Source: Symsagittifera roscoffensis
Lineage: Eukaryota; Xenacoelomorpha; Acoela; Convolutidae
Assembly: GCF_963678635.1 (NCBI RefSeq)
Contig: NC_087065.1
Location: 48,995,011 to 49,059,010 of the forward strand
Length of the DNA stretch: 64,000 nucleotides
Reading direction: 5' to 3'
Below, in pieces: positions 46,431-57,129 of the stretch. Position 1 is the stretch's first letter; every line of letters starts with the position of its first letter. The notes below the pieces were generated by a model. That model ran no database searches, had not been told where the DNA came from, and saw only the letters and a program-made list of their open reading frames with translations. The position numbers and the translations under genes are program-made.

Positions 46431-47190
46431 CAGTGCACATGGAGATGGTGTTCGTTCGGTTTCGATTTTCATGGATTTTATGTACGAAATGTTTTCGGAT
46501 AGATTGAAAACAAAAATGGATTATAATCTTTTGTTTTTGGAAATAACCGTAATAATGGATTAAAAATCCATTACGCTGTTTCAGTTTGCCACGATTAAAA
46601 TGCACACACAACTCACTCATCTTTCTTGGCGTTCTGTTCAGGCCCTAATCTCAGGCCCTAATTTTGGGGAAAACGATGCTCATATAGGCTATTTCATATG
46701 GATTCCTAGGACAATGGTTTAAGAGTTTTTGCAGGGTTTCACCCTCAAACTGATTTCTAGATCAAAGTTTTAGATCAAAATCTGAATAGCAAAGAAACAA
46801 GTATTTTTTGCTATTCAAATTTTGATCTAAAACAACTTGATTTGTGCTAGGTTTTTTGGAGTAATCTAGCTATCAAAACTCTGCTGCAAACTATCTGAAT
46901 AAAGCAGAAAATTCTCATAAAATACTTCTGAGTTGGATGTTGGAATAATTCTGAGAATGTAGTTGGATATAATAAATATTGTAAAGCCTTGGTAACCCAT
47001 ATAAAGCTTGTCCGATTGTCATGAGAATTGACATGCTGACTTATCAGGCCATGAAAAACATATTTGGTCGCCATAGTTAACCTCGTAAAACCACTCATTA
47101 GACCATAAAATTCATGTTTGAGTGAGGTGGGGGGGGAAGGAAAAAGAGCCGGAATGTAGTTGGATATAAGAAATATTGTAAAGCATTGGT
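46431..47190. other. Intergenic, repeat-derived
   Basis: Contains the CAGGCCCTAATCTCAGGCCC block shared with 52400 and 55220, and a splice-acceptor-like GCTGTTTCAG at 46577-46586 where the other copies have an exon that is deleted here. Between about 47040 and 47150 lies an inverted counterpart of 48040-48150. No intact gene. Confidence 0.5.
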
Positions 47191-47195
47191 AACCC

Positions 47196-48005
47196 GCACT
47201 GACAGAAATGGTTTCCGGTCGATTTAAATTGATTTTAGATCGATTTTAAATCGATACAAATCGATTAACCATGCACATTTTACGACCTTAAATGGATTTT
47301 AAATCGATTTAAATCGATTTTTTTGAAAATTTTAAATCAATTTAAGTGTCTAAAAAATCGATTTAAATTTACAATCGAATCATAGAAAACCATTGTAAAT
47401 CAGATTATGGGCAAAATCTTGTGTAACAAACCAAAAAAGGGTCAGGTAAAATTAAATTGTGATCTCAATCATATGCAACAAAATCATAGAAAAAAATCAT
47501 GAAAATAAGTCAGATTTTAAGCAACAACCTATGAAACTAATCAAGAAAAGGGTTAGAATTTTATCGATATTTTGGTCTTTTTATTTGGTCTTTTTATGCT
47601 ACAATACGCAATGGATGTTAAATGAAAAATGATAGGCAAGAAATAAATGCAATAAAAATTTGAAACTGATAAAACTCGAATGAAAAAAAATTGATTTAAA
47701 TCGATTTAAATCCGTTTTAATCCCCTTAAAAATAAAAACAAATTCAGACTGGAAAAAATGCATTTAAAATGATTTAAAATCGATTTGGATTCATTTTCTT
47801 AGCTGGAATTTAAGATCAATTTAAATCGATTTTAAATCGACCCAAATCAATCTTCATCTCTTTAATTTAATCTTTGTACTTTTTTCATACTAAAATTGAT
47901 CAAAATTTAATCAACGTACTTTTTTCATACAAAAATCGATTTAAATTTAATCAACGTACTTTTTTTATACTAAAATTGAACCTAATCGATTTTTGTCAGA
48001 GCTGG
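47196..48005. mobile_element. 810 bp MITE rich in AATCGATTTAAAT, with target duplication
   Basis: Left end GCACTGACAGAAAT, right end reverse complement CTCTGACAAAAATCGATT, so short imperfect inverted ends. Flanked by AACCC at 47191-47195 and 48006-48010. The unoccupied arrangement (GTAACCC then ATATAAAG) is visible at about 46995-47005. The interior is full of AAATCGATTTAAAT palindromes. A triple ~40 base tandem repeat (TTTAATCAACGTACTTTTTT) lies at about 47868-47987. No ORF. Confidence 0.8.
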
Positions 48006-48010
48006 AACCC

Positions 48011-48669
48011 ATATAAAGCTTTCCAGTGTTCATGATTTGGATCTTTTTCCTTTTCCCCCCCCACCTCGTATGAGCATCAATTTTATGATGTAATGAGTGG
48101 TTTTACAAAATTAATTATGGAAACCAACTATGTTCGTCATAGCCCGATTAGTCCGCATGCCAATTTTTTTGTTAATCGGTTGGTGGTAACAGTAATTTTA
48201 GTTGTAAACATTGTTGATGGGGGAAAAGGAACACGATCCCATGATTCTTCAGAATTAGCAAAATATTTAAAGAAGCTTTTCAAAATGATTAATGACGTGT
48301 TACAGTAAATTTTATCAGAGTTCAAAAAACTGTTTGTTGCAATTTTTTTTTTATTTGTTGAGGGGGAAATCAAATTAGCTTTTGATTTTATTAAAATATA
48401 GGATATAAATTGCTGAAGGGTTGTAATGAGAAAAAAAACTAGGAAACATGTTTAGCTGGTATGTGTTTGAATCCGCGGGAAGCACAAAATTGTCAAGAGC
48501 TAATATCATCTTTTTAAATGGGAACAATCAGCCCACATAAGAAGGATTTTCTTTCGCAGATGCGTATTTAATTCAAATAATTTACCCGCATTTATTTTCT
48601 AGGTGGAAGACCAAAGTCAATTTTCCCAATATTCGACATATATAAAATACCAAGTCAGAAACAGTCATA
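48011..48669. repeat. Upstream flank of PLAT gene copy 2 (duplicated segment)
   Basis: About 48011-48660 aligns with 43850-44270 upstream of PLAT copy 1, including TTGAGGGGGAAATCAAATTAG and GGTATGTGTTTGAATCCG. Similarity fades at about 48660, where ~1.4 kb of unrelated sequence separates it from the copy 2 coding region. The stretch 48040-48150 is also the inverse of 47040-47150. Confidence 0.65.
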
Positions 48670-49721
48670 AGTTTGATTATTCAAATTATTTTCAATTTTT
48701 AGCTCCTTTATTTTTTTTAGCATTTTTAAATTTTGTGTTACAGAAGTTTTGATTACAATTGTCATTAGAGATAACTCAAAAATCATTTATTACACTTTTG
48801 AATTGGGCTAATAAAATTGCGGATTTTTTTTTCAGTTTTTTTACTCTTTTTGAAAAAAAAATGAAAAACTGAGCAAAAAAATTCAGGCTGTTTTTGTTTC
48901 CCTCAACCCTCATGTTGAAAAATTTATTTCTAGATGTTTACATTTTTATAGCTAAGGACGTGATTTTTAATGCAAAATATGAAGAAGAAGTCTTTTCACC
49001 AAATAATTTGTTATTGGAATTCGTGAAAAAATGCGAATCCGTTTACAATATGCGGTTTCCGCTTACAGTTCGGATTGTGAGTCAGCGTAATTTCACAATC
49101 CACACACGAATTTGTCTCAAAATTTCACAAGCTGTTTCGGGCTCCGCAACTTCTATTGCGGATTTCATAAATTCTGCTGTGTTTGGATTGTTTTAACGAA
49201 TTCTTATTTCCTTATGTAATCTCTAATAAAGTTTAAACATCGGGAAAATTTTCTCAAATTGGGTTAATTTTATCACAAAAGAACCAATCATAAGATGTTC
49301 TTGAATTTCGAAAAGCTTTGAAGGCAGGTTTTTTTTATTAACAATTCGGATTTTGATGTTTTTCTTTCAAAAAAGCAGTCAGTTTTCTTTCCTTGTGTTT
49401 AATACTCCTTTCAAAATGTCTGTTGACTATGTTTCTGTTCTGGATGATTTTGAGCGAACTGAGCCATTTTGTCTATTGTTGATTTTTAGCTAGCTCAATC
49501 ATTATACTGGAGATGTCAAGTAATGCAACCAAATAATTTTCAAAACATGAGATTATTCTTTATGAAAACTTTTGATCAGAAAGTCTTTTCATTTCGTGTG
49601 CGAAAACAACACGTTGGAAACAAAATTTTTGACTGACTCAAATGAAACAGTGAAATCTTGAATTTTTTATGACATTAATTCCCTTTCATCAGAAGTACAA
49701 TTCTTTGCACTTTTCCAGTAC
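48670..49721. other. Insertion between flank and PLAT copy 2, no clear gene
   Basis: AT-rich. A frame from about 48912 (ATG) to 49196 encodes ~95 residues (MLKNLFLDVYIFIAKDV ...), followed by AATAAA near 49224. The composition is not clearly protein-like and I recognise no domain, so I leave it uncalled. Confidence 0.4.
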
Positions 49722-49932
49722 GGCTTTTTTCCAGTTCCCCCCTTTGATTTTTTCTGAAATTCATTGAAGGAAAATCTACATAAAATTACTTTTCATATTG
49801 AAATAAGCATTAAAACGTGTCAGTATGAACAGGTGAACAAATTTACACAAAATTAAAAACATGCAAAATGTCGTGTGACCAGCTTTGTTTTGTTTTTTTT
49901 TTACGAACCGGGTGGGAAACTGGAAAAGAGCC
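49722..49932. mobile_element. MITE with GGCTCTTTTCCAG ends, copy 2
   Basis: Left GGCTTTTTTCCAGTTCCCCC at 49722-49741, right GGGTGGGAAACTGGAAAAGA to 49932. About 211 bp, no ORF. It lies in the insertion upstream of PLAT copy 2. Confidence 0.65.
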
Positions 49933-50159
49933 AATTTTTTTGTACCTTTTGATCCTGAGTATATAAATTGTACGCAATTTAAGTTTTCAGAAATTTGAAA
50001 AAATCTGTGATTTTCCCTGAAAAAAAAATAGATACAACCCAACTTACAGGCAAAATATAACATAAAATGACTAATTTGATTTATGTTTTCTTTTAATTTC
50101 TCTCAGCTTTTCTTTTAATTTTTCTAGTTGCATTACTGTTTTCTCAAGTATATTCAACG

Positions 50160-50585
50160 ATGTTCCCTGTCACCTTCGCCTATCTTATAGTTTTGTCCGC
50201 ATTTTGTCTTAGTCTCTATGAAGCAGGTTCAGCTGCCTATTATATCAGAGTTTTCACTTCACATTGGCAATGGACAAGTACAGATGCTGATGTTCGGATC
50301 AACATTTATGGATCTAAAGGGAGCACTAGTGCAAGATATGTCGACAATTTAGATCACAACGACTTTCAAAGACACGGCGTTGATACTTTTCTTATTTGTG
50401 AAAAAGATGTTGGAGATTTGGAAAAAATAAAGATAGAAAAAAGCCAGGGAGATGGCGATTGGAGGCTAGACAAAGTGGAAATCACGAAAGAAAAAACCAA
50501 ATCCGGTCAAAGAAATTTTGCAACATTCGAATGTCACTGTTGGCTTAATGACAGAACTACACATGCCTATGTCTCGTGCAGTTAA
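50160..50585 (+). CDS. Small secreted PLAT/LH2-domain protein, copy 2 (intact)
   Basis: 141 residues. The ATG at 50160 opens a clean signal peptide (MFPVTFAYLIVLSAFCLSLY, cleavage probably after Ala-Gly-Ser-Ala). The rest is one PLAT/LH2 domain: YYIRVFTSHWQWTSTDADVR, IYGSKGSTSARYVDNLD, FQRHGVDTF, LEKIKIEKSQGDGDWRLDKVEI, then a Cys pair in FECHCWLND and YVSCS at the end. Strand spacing and the W-x-L-D-x-V motif are typical of PLAT. Pyrimidine-rich CAG/TAG acceptor-like sites lie just upstream (50105, 50127), so a 5' untranslated or coding exon may precede. Likely an extracellular lipid- or protein-binding factor; the substrate is not predictable. A duplicate lies at 44347-44808. Confidence 0.75.
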   Translation: MFPVTFAYLIVLSAFCLSLYEAGSAAYYIRVFTSHWQWTSTDADVRINIYGSKGSTSARYVDNLDHNDFQRHGVDTFLICEKDVGDLEKIKIEKSQGDGDWRLDKVEITKEKTKSGQRNFATFECHCWLNDRTTHAYVSCS

Positions 50586-50816
50586 ACTACTTTTCAACTT
50601 AGCAAAAAAAAACAATTGTCAAGAACTCACTGACCAATCGTCGACAGAAATTCATTGCAAAACAAGATTTTTTTTCGGGCCAGCCAATCACACCAGATAT
50701 GTTCAGAATTGCCACTAACTGCATTTTCCCCCATCCACATTTGTCCCTCCCCCCACACTCGCATTCAAACCACACCCCTGCGTTTATCCCCACGCCCACC
50801 CCCATCTTTACTTAAG
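50586..50816. other. 3' flank of PLAT copy 2
   Basis: Starts nearly identical to 44809-44930 after PLAT copy 1 (ACTACTTTTCAACTTAGC), so the duplication included 3' sequence. Then a C-rich stretch (CCCATCCACATTTGTCCCTCC, about 50729-50805). No separate gene. Confidence 0.55.
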
Positions 50817-51028
50817 TTGGCTCTTTTCCAGTTTCCCCCTTTCATCGAGTTTACGTTTGTTTTAAGTGTTATTACGGCTAAATGCGTGATGTTATGCTGT
50901 AAAGTATGGAAAACAAATGTGTTCAGAATTGTCGATTTAATCACCACGCCAAATTTCATTGCATTATGACAACGTTAATTAGGCTTTTCAATATTGAATT
51001 TGAAAGGGGGGACTGGAAAAGAGCCCAA
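50817..51028. mobile_element. MITE with TTGGCTCTTTTCCAG ends, copy 3
   Basis: Left inverted end at 50817-50843 and right end at 51002-51028, about 27 bases each with few mismatches; total 212 bp. The interior is homologous to the 53631-53850 copy (AAATTTCATTGCATT, GACAACGTTAATTA) but not to the 49722 copy, so at least two interior types share these ends. Confidence 0.75.
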
Positions 51029-52650
51029 AAATGTTTAAAGTAAGCTCATTTGCTGTTTAGTTCAGTTGCTACGTCTTCGGTTTCATTTCACATTAGATTT
51101 TTCTCTCTTTTTTATTTTTTCAATTTACGGAAGTTTATCTGTTTAACTAATTCTTTTGAATGATTTCACCAGTCGTCTTGACTATTCTACCCACGTCCAA
51201 GTAAGTTTTGGCAGGTTTATATGAGTTAAAACCGTGAATTGAGTCCATTTAGGCTCAAGACAAATTAACTTTCGGAATTTTCGGGTTTCTCCCATTTTTG
51301 CTTATTTATTGCTTTTATATTTTAATTCAATGGAAAGCAGGTGTTAAGTCTTTTGAAGGAGATTGTTTGGGGAACGACGCATGATCGTATGATTCAACCA
51401 TTTTTCTGGAATTTTCTTCGAGGCTCTAGTCTAGGTAAACTGTAACTTACCTTCTCTAAGTCCGGCTGACTGAGAATGCGAAATTTGTGTTTCAACGATT
51501 TTCTTTTCGTTAATTGTTTCGTCTTAGCTCTGTAACTGCTATCCCGCTCTTAAGTTTTATATCGAACCCATTGGGTTCAGCAATAATTAAAACTTAAGTT
51601 GGTTATTTTATTTTGTCAGTTCCGTTTTTTTTTGTAAACCCCGCAAACTATCTCGGGGCGTGGTGAAGGGGGAGGGGGGTTTTCTGGTGTTAAACTTTAA
51701 GAAGAAGAGGGTAAGAGCAGCGCGGGGGAAGGAGGAGTAGACGCGGGATGGGATATGGGGTTCTAATGAGGAAGGGACGCTTTAGAAAGACTCGTGGGAT
51801 GGGGTTGCGTTGCGTAGGGCGGAGGCGATTGTAGGAGGCGGGAGAGAGAGCTTGGTTTGCGTAGTGGAGCAGACGTGGGTTAGTGTAGTGAGCAGCGCAG
51901 ATATTCCAATAGATTGAAAATAAAAATGAATTCTAGTCTTTTGTTTTTGAAAAAAAAAACGGTTATAATGGATAAAAAAATTCATTACCGTGTTTCAGTT
52001 CGCCACGATTATCGATTTTATAGACAAAACTTCAATTTCAAAATTTCTTTTTAACCGAATGTTATCCATGAAGCTTCGGTTCGGGTTGACTTGCAACAAG
52101 CATGCTCTGCTCGTATTGGGACAAAACTTGAACGATCCGACAGCTTTTCAACTTGTCGCAAATTTACCAAAAGACATGCCTGCTCTAAAACTTACGGGCA
52201 ATAATGAGTTTCTTAGCCAAGCAAACAAAAGCAACGCGTGTTATATCAATTACAAGCATGGCACCCAATAAAATGAAATAAAATTGGCCAAAATTACTGC
52301 CTGAGTTTTTATTTGAGTGAGATACAAATTAAATTCAAATTTTAAATTTTTTTTGGTAAAATGCACAAATCACTCCTCTTTCTTGGCGTTTTTGTCAGGT
52401 CCTAAGCTCAGGACCTAATTTTGATGAAACGATGCTCATATAGGCTATTTCGCATGGATTCGTAAGGCAATGGTAGGAGTTTTTGCTGGTTTTTAAGCTC
52501 AAACTGAGTTCTTACTGGTTTTTTTCTTCGTTACTCAAATTTTGATGTAAATATATACTTGATTTGTGCAAAATGTGTCCAATTAGTATAACAATTAGCA
52601 AAAAAATTTGACTCAATCAATCAATTACAACAGAACTAAAAAAATTAGGC
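51029..52650. repeat. Duplicated ~1.6 kb segment, copy B
   Basis: Aligns with 53851-55440 (copy C) throughout and with parts of 45740-46830 (copy A). Order: AGTTGCTACGTCTTCGG, CTACCCACGTCCAAGTAAG (GTAAG could be a donor site), TAACTTACCTTCTC, GCTCTGTAACTGCTATCCCG, purine-rich block, terminal-exon-like ORF, CAGGTCCTAAGCTCAGGACC. Possibly a gene with several small exons duplicated in tandem. Confidence 0.75.
51990..52271 (+). CDS. Terminal-exon-like ORF of unknown function, copy B
   Basis: The frame follows a good 3' splice acceptor (ACCGTGTTTCAG, ending about 51999) and runs to a TAA at 52269-52271 that is part of AATAAA. A second AATAAA-type signal is a few bases on. The predicted peptide FATIIDFIDKTSISKFLFNR, LVLGQNLNDPTAFQLVANLP, LTGNNEFLSQANKS has ordinary protein composition. 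The acceptor, stop and polyadenylation signal fit a last coding exon. No domain is recognised. Copy C (54826-55085) is broken and copy A (46586) lacks it. Confidence 0.45.
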   Translation: MFQFATIIDFIDKTSISKFLFNRMLSMKLRFGLTCNKHALLVLGQNLNDPTAFQLVANLPKDMPALKLTGNNEFLSQANKSNACYINYKHGTQ

Positions 52651-52913
52651 AATAAACAATATGATTAGATATTATCGTTGATTTTGACCGGTTTTTCGTC
52701 TATTTATTTAAGCGATACGGAACTAGACATACATGTCTTGTTCAACAATGCAAGTTTTGAAAAATGTCGATTTCTTGCTAAGTTGCAATGAATCGACCGC
52801 ATATTTTATCAGGCCAATTTTCTATATGGAAAAGGTTTTTAAAGTTAATTATTTCTTCCGAGGTAAGCTTGAGAAATTGAACTAGAATTCAACGAAAATC
52901 ATGGGACACTGGT
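52651..52913. other. Intergenic, nothing recognised
   Basis: AT-rich single-copy-looking DNA between duplicated segment B and the hAT-like terminus. No feature supported. Confidence 0.5.
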
Positions 52914-53400
52914 GCAGGGGCGGATCTATGATTTTTTCGAGGGAGGGGGGATTCTAATGCACTGGATTCCCCCCTACCCCCCCCCCCCCTCCCACTTCCC
53001 CTCGAGGAAGACAAGTTTTGTTTTTAGCAATTTTTGAAAATTTTGAAAAAACAGGTAAAACAAAATCCGTTTTTGGGCACTTTTTTTGAAAATTTTGACA
53101 AAAAAATTGCGTTTTTTTGGCACGCGCTTGCTTTCAAAGTTAGTATATATTGCTCTTTTAGAAAAACTTTAAGTTCAAAAATGGAATTCTTAAAAAGTAT
53201 CAAAAGGAGGACCCTTTGGGTTGGCAGGGGGTCAAATCCCTAAGGAGAGAGGAATCTAAGACAGGGGGAAAACTGACGAGGGGTAAACTGTGTGTTTGGG
53301 TGGAAGGGGGTCAAACAAGGAAAGGGGTGGTTAGAAGAGGTGTTGGAGTTTACACAAAATATAGAAAAAGTAGAGAAAACTTGCAAAAAAAATTATTGTG
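52914..53400. mobile_element. hAT-like transposon end (one terminus, fragment)
   Basis: Starts CAGGGGCGGATCTATGATTT, which resembles the conserved first bases of many animal hAT and hAT-MITE elements (CAGGGGCGGAT...). A G-rich arm (GAGGGAGGGGGG) and a C-rich arm (CCCCTCCCACTTCCCCTCG, to about 53004) can fold back. I do not see a matching inverted end downstream, so the other terminus is missing or diverged. The right border given is approximate. Confidence 0.45.
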
Positions 53401-53630
53401 AAAAGTAATTGTTTATTAAACGTAATACGTAGCATCTGCATGAAACAGGAAATCAAATAACTCCGAAAAAATTTTGCATAAATCATAAGTTCTTCTCAAA
53501 AAATATATGACATTCAATTATGATTGTAAAACCACTCGTTAGACCAAAAAACTGACCTTTGTGTGAGATGCGGGGGAAAAGGAAAAAGATGGCTTTTTGT
53601 TGAACGAAGTTTTCGATAAAATTCATCAAA
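53401..53630. other. Intergenic, repeat fragments
   Basis: Contains GTAAAACCACTCGTTAGACC and GGGGGAAAAGGAAAAAGAT, a copy of the block also at about 47080-47150 and (inverse) 48040-48110. No gene. Confidence 0.5.
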
Positions 53631-53850
53631 TTGGGCTCTTTCCAGTTTCTTTCCTTTCAACATACCAAATTTTATATTTGTTTTACGTGTTTTTACGGTT
53701 AAATGCGTGGTGTTACGCTGTTATGTATGAAGAATAAATCTGTTTAGAGTTGACGAGTTGTTCACCATGCCAAATTTCATTGCATTTTGACAATGTTAAT
53801 TAAGCTTTTCAAAAATGAATTTGAAAGCGGGGGACTGGGAAAGAGCCCAA
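53631..53850. mobile_element. MITE with TTGGGCTCTTTCCAG ends, copy 4
   Basis: 220 bp, inverted ends of about 28 bases (53631-53658 and 53823-53850). The interior matches the 50817-51028 copy. It lies at the start of the duplicated segment as in copy B, so it may have been duplicated with it rather than inserted independently. Confidence 0.75.
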
Positions 53851-55440
53851 AATTGTTTTTAAAAAAACTCTTTTGCTGTTTAGTTCAGTTGCTACGTCTT
53901 CGATTTTTTAATTTTTCTCATTTCACATTAGATTTTTCTCTCGTTTTTGATTTTTTCATTTAACGGAAGTTTATCTGTTTAACTAATTCTTTTGTATGAT
54001 TTCACCAGTCGCGTTGACTATTCTACCCACGTCCAAGTAAGTTTTGGCAAGTTTATATGAGTTAAAACCGTGAATTGAATCCATTTAGTCTCAAGACAAA
54101 TTAATTTTCGGAATTTTTGGATTTCTCCCATTTTTGCTTATTTGTTGCTCTTATATTTTAATTCAATGGAAAGCAGGCATTAGGTATTTTGGAGGAGATT
54201 GTTTGGGGAACGACGCATCATCGTATGATTCAACCATTTTTCTGAATTTTTCTTCGAGGCTCCAGTCTAGGTAAACTGTAACTTACCTTCTCCAAGTCCG
54301 GCTGACTGAGAATGCGCAATTTGTGTTTCAACGATATTCTTTTCGTTAATTGTTTCGTCCTAGCTCTGTAACTGCTATCCCGCTCTTAAGTTTTATATCA
54401 ATCCCATTGGGTTGATAAATAAATAAAACTTAAGTTGGTAATTTTTTTCTTTCGGTTCAATTTTTTTTGTAAACCCCGCAAACTACCTCGGGGGGGGGGG
54501 GGGGGGGGGGTGGTGTTGAACTTTAAGAAGAAGAGGGTAAGCGCAGCGCGGGGGAAAGGGGTAGACGTGGGATGGGATATGGGGGTTCTGATGAGGATGG
54601 GACGCTTTAGAAAGACTCGGGGGATGGGGTTGCGTTGCGGAGGGCGGAGGCGAGTGGAGGAGGCGGGAGGGAGAGCATGGTTTGCGTAGTGGAGAAGACA
54701 TGAGTTAGTGTAGTGAGCAGTGCACATATTCCAATAGAACGTAAGCAAAAATGAATTATAGTTTTTTCGTATTGAAAAAGAAAACCGATTATAATTAATC
54801 AAAATTTCATTACCGTGTTTCAGTTTGCCGCGATTATCGATTTTATAGACAAAACTTCAATTTCAAAACTTCTTTTTAACCGATTGCTATGAAACTTTGG
54901 TTCGGGTTGACTTACAACAAGTATGCTCTGCTCGTATTGGGACAAAACTTGAAAAATCCTACAGCTTTTTATTTTCTCGCAAAATTACTAAAAGACAGGT
55001 CTGCTCTAAAACTTATGGACAATAATGACATTCTTAGTCAAGCAAACAAAATCAACGCATAATTATATCAATTACAAGAATGGCACCCAATAAAACAAAA
55101 TAATATTGGCCAAAATTACTGCCTGAGTTTTTTTATTTGAGTGAGATACAAATTGAATTCAAATTATAATTTTTTTTTTTGTAAAATGCAAAAATCCTTT
55201 TTCATGGCGTTTTGGTCAGGTCCTAAGCTCAGGACCTAATTTTGATAAAAAGATGCTCATATAGACTATTTCATATGGATTTGTAAGACAATGTAGGAGT
55301 TTTTGCTGGTTTTTAAGATCAATCTGAGTTCTTACTTGTTTTTTTTTCCGTTACTCAAATTTTGATGTAAAATGACTTGATCTGTGCAAAATGTGTCCAA
55401 TTAGTATAAAAATTAGTGAACAATTTTGATTAATTCAATC
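53851..55440. repeat. Duplicated ~1.6 kb segment, copy C
   Basis: Tandem partner of 51029-52650, offset about 2815-2820 bases. Includes a 21-G run at 54490-54510 with the purine-rich block behind it, and a broken terminal exon. Confidence 0.75.
54826..55085 (+). pseudogene. Terminal-exon-like ORF, copy C (broken)
   Basis: Follows the same acceptor (CCGTGTTTCAG) and matches 51999-52271, but a ~9 base loss near 54888, an early stop after AACGCATAA and scattered changes destroy the frame. The AATAAAAC signal at the end is kept. Confidence 0.6.
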
Positions 55441-57129
55441 AATTATAACAAGTAGTTAACTAAGAAACTATCCCAGCCTAAGTAACTTCCCACATTTTGA
55501 CATTTTGAAAAAAAAATTTCCTCTCGGCGCACGGATCAAGTTCAGACATGTTTTTAGTCGTTTGCCCGAGAAAAAGCATGCCGCAAAACGACGGTAAATA
55601 ATTGGTTGGATTTTGAAGCTGTTATCAGTTATATAATAATACCGCAAATTTAGGGACTCTAATAGGTTGAACTTCGATGAAGCTAGATACGTCATTGCGC
55701 GTCATTGTGCGATTTAATTTTAAAAACTAACCTGATTGTGTTTTATTTGGGCTTTCATTTTCCTACAGTAGTGTAATTTGATCAGTTGGTAAAATTGAAA
55801 CTAATTTTTTTGCGAAGGCTATAAAACTTGATAACATAATTAAAACTGCTTCGATTTACCACGGAATTATATATCTCTCCCGATCAAGAAAAGCAAAGTG
55901 CCTCAGATTACTGTGTGAGGTATAAAGAAGGAAATAACTATAAGTTTACCAGTGCAAAGAACTTCTGATTCCAAATCCAAGTAAACCGCTTCTAAAATCA
56001 AAGTAAACTACTGAATCCATTCCGAATTTGTTTAAACCCTTAAAACGCAGTAGGACAAAATAACAAGCAGATTTCTTCAACCTGCAGGAGGCAAAAGCCG
56101 AAAAATAACTCAGACTCAAACAAACCATTGCAAGTGTCGGAGGAGAAACAAGGAGATATAGAGAGAGAAAGAGAGTGATTTTCAGCTGCTGAAACATTTG
56201 GGGCTGCAAAACTTGATAAGCTTTTGTTTATTTTTCTATGTTCATGTTAGTCTAGGTAATTGTTAATTGCCATTTAAGGCAAATGATTGGTAATCTTGAA
56301 ATTAAACAAGAAGTGAACCGTTGAACGATTACTCTCATTGAATGAAATTTGAAGAAATCGGATACAAGTTTGTTAATTCCACAGAGCTAGTGGAAAACAA
56401 AAATTTTATCTGTGAAAGCTTTCAGGGTGAAAGCTCTCAAAGTTTTCATCCTTGCCACTGAGCAGTTTTTAGACTTCCGCATTTGAAAATCTTAATTCAT
56501 ATAACAATTATTTTGATAGTTTTTGTTCCAATTTTGAAGAAAACACCGAAGAGTTAATCATCGTTTCATTTACTGAGCATTTGATATGTTCAATTTTGAA
56601 TTGAAAATATATTCTTTGTTTGTTTCAATCAAGAACTGTTGAAGTTGAAAAAGCAAAAGTCAAAAATGAATTTCTGTTTAGGGTCGGCGCAAGGGTGGGG
56701 TAAAGGTGAATAACAGCGGTTAATTCATACTCTTGTTTTCCTTTTTGATTATATTTCTCAGTCCTGTTAGAGAAATCATAACTAATACTTAGTCGTCCGA
56801 CTTATTCATTTCAAGTAGATACATTTCCTTCAATTCTTTCATAGAAACCTACGGTTTCGTACATTTGTATTAGAGTGACTTAGTTGAGCATGTAATTAAT
56901 GCTAAACGTTCTTAACAGCCGCCTTAAATGTAGGGGTAAATTTACAGTATCAGGGTTAGTAACGGTTCATATACAGTTCTGAGCCTTTTAACTTTTGTTG
57001 TGAACAAGATAGAAGCTAGACTAACGAGACCTTTGTGGTTTTTCTATGGTAGAAAGAACCGAAAGCTTAGTTGAAGCGTTTTATGAGACGGAAAAAAATT
57101 AAGACTGCTATATCAAAACTTGAAATAAA
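55441..57129. other. Intergenic, no confident gene
   Basis: AT-rich. A minus-strand frame at 55946-56209 begins with a hydrophobic, signal-like stretch (ITLFLSLYLLVSPPTLAMV), but I see no domain, splice site or copy to support it. Otherwise nothing is recognised. Confidence 0.5.

Noticed and set aside
46155-46620. Pro-rich minus-strand and Gly-rich plus-strand frames beside the poly-G tract
   Set aside because: Compositional artefacts of the purine-rich segment; not preserved in frame between the three copies.
48894-49196. 100-codon plus frame followed by AATAAA
   Set aside because: No ATG at the 5' limit, low-information composition, no second copy; kept only as a mention in the intergenic entry.
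55946-56209. Minus-strand 87-codon frame with signal-like start
   Set aside because: No homologous copy, splice site or recognisable domain; AT-rich chance frame remains the simpler reading.
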